Assembly (NCBI RefSeq): GCF_031085375.1
Contig: NZ_JAVCWF010000006.1
Location: 1 to 39,010, forward strand
Source: Lactiplantibacillus brownii
Lineage (GTDB): Bacteria; Bacillota; Bacilli; Lactobacillales; Lactobacillaceae
Direction: 5' to 3'
Length of the DNA stretch: 39,010 bases
Shown: in pieces, positions 31,727 through 39,010 of the stretch
Position numbering within the stretch: the stretch's first letter is position 1
Layout: each line of letters starts with the position of its first letter
The notes under the pieces: generated by a model
Seen by the model: the letters and a program-made list of their open reading frames with translations, nothing else
Told to the model about the DNA's origin: nothing
The model's database searches: none
Position numbers and translations under genes: made by a program

Positions 31727-32951
31727 ACGAGTTTTTAAGCAAATGTTACGTGATAAGCGTACCTTGGCGCTGATGTTTTTGGCACCATTGCTGATTATGA
31801 CGCTGATGTATTTCTTATTTCAAAACAACACGACGCAAGTAGCAAGCTTGGGTGTTCATCATGTAGACCAATCCGTGGTTAACGTGATCGATACCAAAAA
31901 CGTGACGATTCATCATTATGATAGTTCACAGGCACGGAAAATGATTAAGCAGCATGATCTAGATGGCTATTTGACTCAGAAAAATGGTCAATTGACGATT
32001 ACTTATTCAAATAGCAATCCAACCAACACGTCTTTAATTAAGGCGAGTTTACAATCAGGATTAGTCAAGTTGAAAATGAAGACGCTGGTGACCGTTACTA
32101 AGAAACAGCGCGCGGCCCTTGAATCGCAACAAGCCGCTTTGAAGAAGCTGACAGCAGCCCAGACACAAGCAACGGTGACCAAGCTGAAGACTGCCATTGC
32201 ACAAGCCCAGGCCCGCGGTGACCAGGCAACTGCTGAGAAATTACAAAAGCAACTCAAGCAGGCCACAGCCACGACGTCTAGTTCGACTCAGTCAGCTAAA
32301 GCAACCAGTTATACGACTAAGTCTCATTATATTTATAGTAGTAGTGATTCAACGTTCTTTGAAAACTTTTTTCCAGCCTTTCTCGGTTTCTTTGTCTTCT
32401 TCTTTGTGTTCTTGATTTCTGGCGTTTCACTTTTGAATGAACGCACTACTGGAACCCTAAGCCGGCTACTTGCAACCCCAATTCGACGGAGTGAAATTAT
32501 TATGGGCTATCTAATTGGTTATGGGGGCTTTGCCATCATTCAGACTGTCCTGACCGTTGTTTTTACAATTACGGTCTTCAAGATTCACTTAGTTGGTAGT
32601 ATTTGGCTGGTCTTTCTGACTAACTTATTATTAGCGTTAGTGGCTTTGACCTTGGGTATCTTTATTTCCACCTTTGCTAACTCAGAATTTCAAATGATTC
32701 AGTTTATTCCACTGATTGTTGTACCACAAATCTTTTTTGCTGGGTTGGTTCCAGTCGATGGCATGGCCAGTTGGTTGCAAGCAATTGCCCACATCATGCC
32801 GTTATACTATGGTGCTAATGCGATGACGGCTGTTGTGACAAAGGGTGCTGGGCTTGGCGATATTGGTGTCAATTTGTTAATATTAGTAGGGTTTATGGTC
32901 GTACTAACAATGTTGAATATTGTTGGAATGAAACGTTATCGGAAGGTGTGA
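31704..32951 (+). CDS. ABC-2 type permease
   Basis: This 415-residue membrane subunit partners the ATPase. After a cytoplasmic start (IVRRVFKQMLRDKRT) comes helix 1 (LALMFLAPLLIMTLMYFLF), then a large extracytoplasmic domain (about 45-225). That domain includes an Ala/Gln/Lys-rich coiled coil (about 130-200, ALESQQAALKKLTAAQTQA). Five further helices follow, with NERTTGTLSRLLATPIRRSEI as the family motif. ATG at 31704 or 31713 are both possible; neither has a strong ribosome binding site, consistent with coupling to the ATPase. It is of the YhgE/DrrB-like ABC-2 kind; the substrate is unknown. Confidence 0.9.
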   Translation: MRTMAIVRRVFKQMLRDKRTLALMFLAPLLIMTLMYFLFQNNTTQVASLGVHHVDQSVVNVIDTKNVTIHHYDSSQARKMIKQHDLDGYLTQKNGQLTITYSNSNPTNTSLIKASLQSGLVKLKMKTLVTVTKKQRAALESQQAALKKLTAAQTQATVTKLKTAIAQAQARGDQATAEKLQKQLKQATATTSSSTQSAKATSYTTKSHYIYSSSDSTFFENFFPAFLGFFVFFFVFLISGVSLLNERTTGTLSRLLATPIRRSEIIMGYLIGYGGFAIIQTVLTVVFTITVFKIHLVGSIWLVFLTNLLLALVALTLGIFISTFANSEFQMIQFIPLIVVPQIFFAGLVPVDGMASWLQAIAHIMPLYYGANAMTAVVTKGAGLGDIGVNLLILVGFMVVLTMLNIVGMKRYRKV

Positions 32952-32955
32952 GGAT

Positions 32956-33627
32956 ATGGAACGACCACGGATACGGGATTATTTTCAACAGGATCTAGGT
33001 CAGAATGAAACGATTACACCTAAGCAACGGGCCATCCTCCAGGCAAGTCTCGATTTGTTTGCTGAAAAGGGTTTTGACCAGACCAGTACTAGTGATATTG
33101 CACAACGGGCCGGCGTTGCGGAGGGGACGGTCTATCGGCGGTATAAGACTAAGGCTGCCTTACGGGATGCCATCTTAGCACCAATTACCGCGCACATTGT
33201 GCCAATCTTAGCGAGTGATTTTTCAGAGGATAAATTACGGCAGCGTTATCCCAGTCTACAGGCATTCGTCACAGCAATTTTTACGGACCGAGTTGCATTT
33301 GCTAAAGCTAACGTGAAAGAGTTAAAGGTCATTTTTGAAGTGGCAGCTTTTGACACCGAACGACGCGAACAGATTCTTAGCCAGATTGCGCCTAAGATGG
33401 TCAAGCAGATGGGAAGTGTCATCAATCAACTAAAAGCAGATCATTTGATTGTGGATTGGCCGAATGATTTGATACTGCAAAGTTTGTTATCGCAGCTATT
33501 CGGTTACCTAGCGCGGTTAATACTGGAATTGCCGGGAACTGAAATTGAGCGCGAACAAGCGTATTTGATTACGGTGATGACCAAAATATTGACCCCGGGT
33601 GAACATGATCAAATTACTGGTCAGTGA
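32956..33627 (+). CDS. TetR/AcrR-family regulator of the ABC operon
   Basis: A 223-residue repressor with an N-terminal TetR helix-turn-helix (AILQASLDLFAEKGFDQTSTSDIAQRAGVAEGTVYRRYKTKAALRD, about 26-70) and a variable ligand-binding C-terminal domain. It starts 4 bases after the permease stop with GGTGTGAGG upstream, so it belongs to the operon. The two operator-like sites at 30879-30892 and 30943-30958 are the likely targets, giving autoregulation and induction by the exported compound. Confidence 0.9.
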   Translation: MERPRIRDYFQQDLGQNETITPKQRAILQASLDLFAEKGFDQTSTSDIAQRAGVAEGTVYRRYKTKAALRDAILAPITAHIVPILASDFSEDKLRQRYPSLQAFVTAIFTDRVAFAKANVKELKVIFEVAAFDTERREQILSQIAPKMVKQMGSVINQLKADHLIVDWPNDLILQSLLSQLFGYLARLILELPGTEIEREQAYLITVMTKILTPGEHDQITGQ

Positions 33628-33651
33628 GCTAACTGTTACTTGATATAAACT

Positions 33652-33705
33652 AAAGCCACTTCTGTACTTAGCGGTCATTTGAACGCTAAGTACAGAAGTG
33701 GCTTT
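33652..33705. terminator. Perfect 22-bp inverted repeat, bidirectional terminator
   Basis: The arm AAAGCCACTTCTGTACTTAG with two more bases (33652-33673) pairs perfectly with 33684-33705 around a 10-base loop. It separates the convergent tetR gene and pncB remnant. The T tract on either side is only three or so bases, so terminator function is likely but not certain. Confidence 0.75.
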
Positions 33706-33730
33706 GGTCGTTGCTACGCGTGTTCGTTTG

Positions 33731-34468
33731 TTAATCTGCTAGTATCGTCATTTTATTCAACAAACTAGTTTGCAACTGGCTGAGTGTGGTCGTCATGTAG
33801 ACCGGGTAAAGATCTGGGTTGACGAGCCGCTGAGTTGTTCGTGGGAGCTCGGCAAGTTTAGCCTGGGTCGTTGCCTGAATGGTTGTAACCGGAATTGACG
33901 TGGTGTTGGACAAATCTACCGGCGCGAGTAAAGGCCGGGCTTCAAAATGGGTGAGTCGCTGTTGGCGGTCGACACTGAGTGGGTCACTGGTGACGACGGT
34001 TAGGCTGGTCGCATCGACGATCGTCTCGGTAGCTAGTGCAATCAAATCAGCAAAGGCCCGCTGAGTTCCTGGTTCGTACAGACGATAGACTTGCTTATCA
34101 CCAGGAATCGTTAGTTTTTCGCGACTGGCACTGACCTTGATCTTGGGGGTGCTCTGACCATTGCTCTCAGTTGCCGCAAGCTTGTAGACGCCACTTAGAA
34201 CCGGTGCGGACGCGCTAGTGATGAGCTTTTCACCGATACCAAAATTATCGATCGGTGCGCCTTCGTGCAACAGCGAGGTAATGATGTGTTCATCCAATGC
34301 GTTAGAAATAGTGATTTTGGCGTTGGGAAAGCCAGCCGCGTCCAATTGTGTCCGGGCAGCTTGTAATAAAGTCGTGACGTCCCCCGAATCGATTCGAATA
34401 CCGACGGGTTCATGCCCAGCTGCTCGTAGCTCCTTAAAGACCGTCACCGCGTTAGGGATCCCAGAGTT
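33731..34468 (-). pseudogene. pncB: Nicotinate phosphoribosyltransferase, C-terminal half
   Basis: PncB joins nicotinate to PRPP for NAD salvage. The 246 or so residues here start in NSGIPNAVTVFKELRAAGHEPVGIR (about residue 230 of the family) and run to the normal end, including RIDSGDVTTLLQ, ISNALDEHIITSL and FGIGEKLITS, which lie in the phosphoribosyl-binding half. The N-terminal half is cut off exactly at the IS5-family end (34469). The other half is not beyond the IS, so a deletion or inversion through the IS removed it. The remnant cannot be active. Confidence 0.92.
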
Positions 34469-34530
34469 AGAACCTGTCTAGTATCTGCTGAATCTGGTAG
34501 AATTGTGGAAAACCGACTGAGGAGTTTGTC

Positions 34531-34851
34531 ATGCCAGATTATCCAAGCAATATTTCTCGCGCGCAATTTGCGTTAATACAACCTGATTTAGAAAACTTCC
34601 GCAAGCATACAAGACCGCGTCGTTATGATCTTTATGACGTATTCAATGCCATCCTTTACTCGCTTACTACAGGGTGTCAATGGCGTGAATTACCGCACGA
34701 TTTCCCGGAATGGCACACTGTCTACCGCTATTACGATATGTGGCGAGATAAACCAGACCCGACAGCTGATTCGCTATTAGAAAGGCTTTTAAAAAAACTG
34801 TCGCTTCCTATCGTTTTGCACAGGGCCGATCGGCCCGAACGTCGTTTGTGA
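34531..34851 (+). CDS. IS5-family transposase OrfA (DUF4096)
   Basis: This 106-residue N-terminal part contains [20 protein letters not shown] and [20 protein letters not shown], the typical DUF4096 segment. GAGGAG precedes the ATG. The last residues ([10 protein letters not shown]) are in the zero frame; the family sequence ([15 protein letters not shown]) continues in the -1 frame into OrfB, which points to a programmed frameshift. Confidence 0.88.
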   Translation: MPDYPSNISRAQFALIQPDLENFRKHTRPRRYDLYDVFNAILYSLTTGCQWRELPHDFPEWHTVYRYYDMWRDKPDPTADSLLERLLKKLSLPIVLHRADRPERRL

Positions 34852-35318
34852 TGGTTGATGCTCAAAGTGTTAAAACCACTGATTTAACGAAAAATAGTGG
34901 CTACGATGGCGGCAAAAAGATTTCAGGGATTAAGCGTCATATGGCGGTTGATATTAACGGGTTACCACAAGCCATTATCGTGACACGAGCTAATGTATCA
35001 GATCGTTCAGGTGCATTGTCTATGCTTAGTTTGGCTAGCCAAAATTTAGAGCTGGTTCAGCATGTCATGGTTGATGGTGGCTACACTGGCAATGACTTTG
35101 CGGATCAGGTGAAGCTCATTTTGAATGCTAAGACGACGGTAGCTAAACGCAACGAGTTGCATATGTTCACGGTGTTACCGCAACGATGTATCGTTGAACG
35201 TTCATGGAGTTGGCTAGACAAATGTCGGCGACTTTGGAAAAACTGTGAACGTGCCCTTAACAGCAGTCTTCAAATGGTTGTATTGGCCTTCCTGAAGATA
35301 GTTCTTAAAAGATACTAG
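34848..35318 (+). CDS. IS5-family transposase OrfB (DDE domain)
   Basis: The catalytic part of 156 residues. MVDAQSVKT has the first Asp, [12 protein letters not shown] the second, and [22 protein letters not shown] the Glu and the C-terminal RR motif. It overlaps OrfA by 4 bases and is probably made as OrfAB by -1 slippage. Confidence 0.88.
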   Translation: MMVDAQSVKTTDLTKNSGYDGGKKISGIKRHMAVDINGLPQAIIVTRANVSDRSGALSMLSLASQNLELVQHVMVDGGYTGNDFADQVKLILNAKTTVAKRNELHMFTVLPQRCIVERSWSWLDKCRRLWKNCERALNSSLQMVVLAFLKIVLKRY

Positions 35319-35327
35319 ACAGGTTCT

Positions 35328-35562
35328 CAGAACTGCTCATTGCTGCACTTGTCTGTTTCTTGTCAGACTCAATTGTGTCTTGGCTAATTGCCGCTTGTCC
35401 GCTCGCATCGTTCTGGTGTGAGGATGGATCGGATTTTGGCGCCGCACGGTCATGTTCGGTGATGTTTGTCTCACCGTTGTCGGCTACAGGGACAACGGCG
35501 CTGCCGACCTGGGTCAGCATCAACATCGCCAACATGACGATATGGATCAACTTCTTAGGCAT
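35328..35562 (-). pseudogene. Secreted protein, N-terminal remnant cut by IS5
   Basis: The start MPKKLIHIVMLAMLMLTQVG is a signal peptide (positive N-end, hydrophobic core, cleavage near VGSA). A polar Ser/Asp/Gln-rich segment follows, as in cell-wall-anchored or pilus-type proteins. The reading frame enters the IS after AAMSSS, so about 78 residues remain and the identity cannot be told. ATG at 35562 has GGAGG 7 bases upstream; an in-frame start at 35580 is worse. Between 35581 and 35839 I see no gene; the repeat AGTAGCCTTG with CCAAGACTACT (about 35766-35815) may be a terminator for the next leftward gene. Confidence 0.7.
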
Positions 35563-35839
35563 CTGTGCGCCTCCTTCCATTGTTTCCGGCGTCTCTCTTC
35601 TTCCAACACCAGCTTAACAAGTTGACCCCGCGCAAAGGAATGATAATGTTCGTTATTTAACAAGATATTTTTAACAGTGCATACTTATTGACATTATAGG
35701 TATTAATCTGTACATATAATGTAAAAAGCTCTATTTATAGGTAAATAAGGTCTTCAAACCCAAAAGTAGCCTTGAAACAGCCGGCGTATTGCCAGTAAGT
35801 TCCAAGACTACTTATAGGTTATTTATTAAACTAATTAGT

Positions 35840-36397
35840 TTAAGCTTTGATGATTTTCCCAACTGCAATTGGTAAAGTAACGTGGGCATCGTAGTTCATG
35901 ACAGTTCCTTGAACAGTAGCCGGTAGCTTCAAGGTATCCGGCACACCATGAATATAAATGACCCTTTTATCGAGCTGCAAATCGTCACTGCCAAAAGCGG
36001 CTTTAAACGCTGTCTGCAATTCCTTCAGATCAACGAGTTTGTCATAAGCATAGTGACCTTCTGCATCAGCCACTGGGTAACTGTCATTTGGCACATGCAT
36101 CTTGGCCGGTTCAGCGTCAAATGGCACCATCGTTGTACCGGAAACCGGTTCTGTTTCTGGCAGATCAACGAAACCGTCACCATTAGCATCTTGTGCCGCT
36201 GTGGCGATTTCTGCTGGCTTACCATCCGGGAATCCGTGGAAATGTTCCCAATGCTGCACATTAGCAGGTGTATCAAACATATCGATATGAATCTTCATTT
36301 GCGCACCATCAATCGTGAACGTCGCGGCACCGTGCGGCGCGGTGCCAATCTTCTCAGCGTTCAATGGCACAATTTCTGCTGTATACTTTTCAGCCAT
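35840..36397 (-). CDS. Acidic hypothetical protein, CHRD/SOD-like beta protein
   Basis: A 185-residue protein without signal peptide. ATG at 36397 has AAAGGAG 8 bases upstream. It is rich in Asp, Ala and Pro and seems all-beta: AEIVPLNAEKIGTAPHGAATFTIDGAQMKIHIDM resembles the start of CHRD-type domains, followed by QHWEHFHGFPDGKPA, which has clustered His and could bind metal. An Asp-rich loop DANGDGFVDLPE (EF-hand-like) follows, then VIYIHGVPDTLKLPATVQG. Lactobacilli encode relatives, but the function is unknown; the CHRD likeness is a guess. Confidence 0.6.
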   Translation of the reverse strand: MAEKYTAEIVPLNAEKIGTAPHGAATFTIDGAQMKIHIDMFDTPANVQHWEHFHGFPDGKPAEIATAAQDANGDGFVDLPETEPVSGTTMVPFDAEPAKMHVPNDSYPVADAEGHYAYDKLVDLKELQTAFKAAFGSDDLQLDKRVIYIHGVPDTLKLPATVQGTVMNYDAHVTLPIAVGKIIKA

Positions 36398-36491
36398 GCA
36401 AACCACTCCTTTTAGATTTAGACTCAGTTTCAGTATAGTGCTAACTGGAACGACTCACAATCTATTGCATTTCAAAAGTGAGGTTGCAAGA

Positions 36492-37361
36492 TTATTTGGC
36501 CAATTGCAATAACCGTTGGCGCAAAGCAGGATCAGCTGCGTAAAGATAAAGCCCGTGCTTCGCCCTCTTCAGCAGAATATTAATGGCATTCATGATAATC
36601 GCGGCTTTAGCGTCGGTGGTGTCGGCCAAATCAGGGCGCTTTTTGAAGGCTTCCTTGTCTTGGTACTGCGCCAGATCAATCGTAAGTCGGTCTTTTGAGG
36701 GATCATAGCCTAGACTCGGCCCTAGAATCACACCTGCGTAATTCAAGTCAAAGCCTTGAATAGTATAAATGGAACCAACTTCATGCAATGTCTCAGGACG
36801 TTGTGCCCACGGGCGATCGGTGAAGTTGATCTTGTCCCAAGGCAACCGCAGAGAGCCAGCTTGGACATACCAGGTTTTACCATCGAGCACTGTGAATGGA
36901 TAGTCAGCTGTCGCGATCATGCGCGAAAGGCCGGTTTCGGCATTGCGCCGCTGAATGAGGTCATACATCGGCTGACCATCAGAAAAAACTTGAAAATCAA
37001 AATGTTGCGGATGTGGCAAAGGCAACACTTTTCCACGAACAAAATGATCAATCCAATCATTCACCGCCGCATCGCCTACCCGCATCTGTTCGGTCAGATG
37101 ATAATGTGTCACTGCGTAATCGCGCGTCACTCTTTTCAATAAAGCAGGTGTCCAAAAACTCTTTAGCTTGACTAGCTGGTGGAAATCGAACACGAGCACC
37201 ACCACTCGAGCCAACTGAAGAATATCAGCAAGCTGATTATGCCCACGGAATTTATTATACGGATCAGGCATCGTCAGTAGTAAATGGCCTTCATCGATCA
37301 GCACGACATCTGCCCGCTTACCGGCTTTGCGGTACGCGTTAATAAATGGTGTTGGTTTCAT
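36492..37361 (-). pseudogene. DUF2075-type ATPase/helicase-like protein, N-terminus lost
   Basis: The 289 residues match the C-terminal part of DUF2075 proteins, P-loop NTPases related to helicase domains. Walker B is DVVLIDEGHLLL (19-30). VVLVFDFHQLV and YHLTEQMRV are the next conserved strands, and VGSIYTIQGFDLNYAGVILGPSLGYD is the late motif (QGFE-like). The Walker A part should lie before residue 1 but is replaced by the IS30 end at 37362. The ATG at 37361 is probably internal to the original gene. Some DUF2075 proteins occur in defence loci. The gene is a remnant. Confidence 0.85.
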
Positions 37362-37399
37362 GGTAGATTGTAAAATTAATCCGAACGCTGTTCGGACAA

Positions 37400-37462
37400 A
37401 AAAGATCAGCTGCCTTTAAAATGGTGTTTACCACAAACCCATCTTTTAGGAGCTGATCTTTT
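37400..37462 (+). promoter_or_regulatory. Leader hairpin over IS30 transposase ribosome binding site
   Basis: AAAAGATCAGCT (37400-37411) is complementary to AGCTGATCTTTT (37451-37462). The second arm partly covers AGGAG (37448-37452) and reaches the TTG start. An inner hairpin CCGAAC-GCT-GTTCGG lies at 37381-37395. Outside transcripts would fold and hide the binding site, limiting transposase. Confidence 0.55.
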
Positions 37463-38390
37463 GTGTAGTATAACCTATTCCGAACGAATTAAAATCGAAA
37501 CCTTTTGTGAACTAGGGCTGTCCAATATCCAAATGGGCGTTCGGCTGAACCGATCACCGTCAACAATTTCTTATGAATTATCTCGATGTCAACCTTATCA
37601 GGCTGAATTAGCACAAACAGATGCCGAATACAAGCGATCACGATGTGGTCGGAAAACTAAGCTGAGCGATGAGTTAAAGCAAAAAATTCTCAACCATTTA
37701 CGTCTAAGCTGGTCACCAGGAATGATTGCTCACGAATTTAAACTAGCTACTAAATCTATTTATAATTGGCTAAATCAGGGGAGAATTGATTTCTCCTTGA
37801 ATAATCTACCTGAACATGGCGTACGCCAACGGCGTAACGTTGACCAACGATCCAAATATAATCAATCTTTGGGGCGATCAATTGAACAGCGTCCCATGAT
37901 GATTAATCAACGTAATCGCATCGGCGATTTTGAACTAGATACAGTCGTTGGTCCTCGTGGGCATAGTAAGGCAGTTTTATTAACTTTAATCGATCGCAAA
38001 TCACGGTTCCTTTGGGCATACCGGTTAAAAGATCGGACGACAGCGACTGTTAATGAAGCACTAACTAAGTTCCTAACCACTTTTAATGGTCCGGTGCACA
38101 GCTTTACTGTGGACCGTGGCACTGAGTTTAGTGGGCTAGTATCACTTGAATCACAATATGGTATTAAGACCTATTACTGCCATGCTTATACGCCAGCTGA
38201 ACGTGGTAGTAATGAACGCTTTAATCGGAATTTACGTTATTTTTATCCTAAAGGGACTCGTTTTGAGCACATTAGTGCTCAAGATTTAACGACGACGTTA
38301 CTCCAAATTAACCAGCGACCGCTTAAAATACTCGACTGGCAAACACCGTATCAGGTTATGCTGACAAATTTGTCCAAAAATTCGGATTAA
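37461..38390 (+). CDS. IS30-family transposase
   Basis: The 309-residue transposase starts with TTG at 37461, with AGGAG 8 bases upstream. The N-terminal HTH_38 domain (ERIKIETFCELGLSNIQMGVRLNRSPSTISYEL) is followed by the rve-type DDE core: DFELDTVVGPRGHSK (first Asp), FTVDRGTEFSG (second Asp) and AERGSNERFNRNLRYFYPKG (Glu and the signature). Length is normal for the family. It is intact and could mobilise its truncated neighbour only if both ends of that copy were present, which they are not. Confidence 0.93.
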   Translation: MCSITYSERIKIETFCELGLSNIQMGVRLNRSPSTISYELSRCQPYQAELAQTDAEYKRSRCGRKTKLSDELKQKILNHLRLSWSPGMIAHEFKLATKSIYNWLNQGRIDFSLNNLPEHGVRQRRNVDQRSKYNQSLGRSIEQRPMMINQRNRIGDFELDTVVGPRGHSKAVLLTLIDRKSRFLWAYRLKDRTTATVNEALTKFLTTFNGPVHSFTVDRGTEFSGLVSLESQYGIKTYYCHAYTPAERGSNERFNRNLRYFYPKGTRFEHISAQDLTTTLLQINQRPLKILDWQTPYQVMLTNLSKNSD

Positions 38391-38405
38391 ATTTGCAATC
38401 TACCA

Positions 38406-39010
38406 AATGATTTGCCTGAACATGGCGTGCGCCAACGGCGTAACCTTGACCAACGTTCTAAATATAATCAATCATTAGGACGGTCAATTGAACAGCGACC
38501 CATCGTGGTTAATCGACGTAATCGCATCGGTGATTTTGAATTAGATACAATTGTTGGCCCCCGTGGGCATAGTAAGGCAGTTTTATTAACCTTAATCGAT
38601 CGCAAATCACGTTTCCTTTGGGCCTACCGATTAAAAAACCGGACAGCAGTAACTGTTAATGAAGCCCTAAATAAGTTTCTAGCAACTTTTAATGGCCCGG
38701 TGCATAGTTTTACGGTGGACCGTGGCACTGAGTTTAGCGGTCTAGTATCACTTGAAGCACAATACGGTATTAAGACCTATTACTGCCATGCTTATACGCC
38801 AGCTGAGCGCGGCAGTAATGAACCATTTAATCGGAACTTACGCTATTTTTATCCTAAGGGGACTTATTTTGAGCACATTAGTGCTCAAGGCTTGAAAACC
38901 ACCTTACTCGAAATTAATCAGAGACCACTTAAAATACTTGACTGGCAAACACCTTATCAGGTCATGCTGACCAATTTGTCAAAAAATTCGGATTAAATTT
39001 GCAATCTACC
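38406..39010 (+). mobile_element. IS30-family element, 5'-truncated second copy
   Basis: Similarity to the complete copy begins near 38407, equivalent to about 37801 in it, so the left inverted repeat and first 110 or so codons are gone. The right end GCAATCTACC is at 39001-39010, the last base of the window. Scattered base differences show that this is a related, not identical, element. Confidence 0.88.
38412..38996 (+). pseudogene. IS30-family transposase, N-terminal part missing
   Basis: The 194 residues correspond to positions about 116-309 of the intact copy (PEHGVRQRRN to LTNLSKNSD). The DDE core is present, but the helix-turn-helix is missing. The residue after the catalytic Glu region is altered (GSNEPFNR against GSNERFNR). 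It has no ribosome binding site, and the TTG at 38412 is simply the first possible start. Confidence 0.9.

Larger units (their letters stand above)
34469..35327 (+). mobile_element. IS5-family element (two-ORF type)
   Basis: An 859-bp element. Terminal inverted repeats are AGAACCTGTCTAGTATCT (from 34469) and its complement ending at 35327. It carries two overlapping transposase ORFs. The flanks (GTT on the left, CAG on the right) are not a target duplication and belong to unrelated broken genes, so the element has taken part in recombination after insertion. Confidence 0.9.
37362..38405 (+). mobile_element. IS30-family element, complete
   Basis: A 1044-bp element with ends GGTAGATTGTAAAATTAATC (37362) and the complement ending GCAATCTACC (38405); the arms differ at a few bases. 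It carries one intact transposase gene. No target duplication is visible: left flank CAT (DUF2075), right flank AAA (second IS30 copy). The next base begins a truncated relative, so the two stand in tandem. Confidence 0.92.

Noticed and set aside
35948..36415. 155-residue plus-strand open frame opposite the acidic protein
   Set aside because: The minus-strand gene has a well-placed AAAGGAG and balanced composition. The plus frame is rich in Cys, His and Trp, as expected of an antisense shadow.
1..39010. tRNA or rRNA genes
   Set aside because: No cloverleaf-like segment with a T-loop GGTTCGAATC or rRNA-like conserved block was seen on either strand by eye.

Overview
The window looks like accessory DNA, most likely a plasmid or an integrated plasmid fragment, from a lactic acid bacterium of the Lactobacillaceae. 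The pointers are AGGAGG ribosome binding sites, a CcpA-type cre box, RelB/PemK and holin-like toxin loci, a MobA/MobL (MobQ) relaxase, a ParA/small-partner partition module, and IS3, IS5 and IS30 elements of types common in lactobacilli. The species cannot be named from the sequence. Apparent base composition changes sharply: the citrate and inositol part (0-15 kb) is relatively GC-rich, the mobilization and defence part (16.6-29 kb) is AT-rich, and the right end is a patchwork.

Region 1 (1-4.25 kb): a decayed citrate lyase locus (citF lacking its first half, intact citX, citG broken by a frameshift), followed by convergent genes for an RpiR-type regulator and a nucleoside hydrolase. Region 2 (4.4-14.6 kb): a divergent inositol cluster. 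Leftward lie a sugar-porter transporter, a Gfo/Idh/MocA dehydrogenase, an HbpS/GlcG-like small protein and an MDR oxidoreductase. Rightward lie three Gfo/Idh/MocA dehydrogenases, IolE inosose dehydratase and a second transporter. The two promoters face away from each other around a cre-like palindrome. The cluster can import inositols, oxidise and interconvert them and dehydrate inosose, but no later inositol gene (iolD, iolB, iolC, iolJ, iolA) is in the window. A DMT-type permease follows, with an IS3 element in its terminator.

Region 3 (16.6-23.4 kb): plasmid backbone. It holds parA and a DUF5388-like partner with two arrays of GTACAC repeats as the candidate centromere, a region of promoters and hairpins that resembles replication control but has no intact rep gene, a RelB-PemK toxin-antitoxin pair, two small mobilization-type proteins, an oriT whose nic core resembles the RSF1010/MobQ type, and an intact 686-residue relaxase. 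Region 4 (23.4-29.4 kb): an MFS efflux gene overlapping an HD-domain hydrolase, a type I holin-like toxin locus split by a second IS3 element, a free-standing FRG-domain protein (possible phage defence), and remnants of a resolvase, an acetyltransferase and an ABC permease.

Region 5 (29.5-39 kb): degV, a TetR-controlled ABC exporter operon with paired operators, and a rearranged end. There pncB is cut by an IS5-family element that also truncates a secreted protein. A small acidic protein, a truncated DUF2075 protein, a complete IS30 element and a 5'-truncated IS30 copy follow, the last ending at the final base of the window.

The most notable observation is that both IS3 copies sit in the apex of intrinsic-terminator hairpins, each with a visible 3-bp target duplication. 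One of them divides the antisense RNA terminator and the 3' end of a type I toxin-antitoxin locus.
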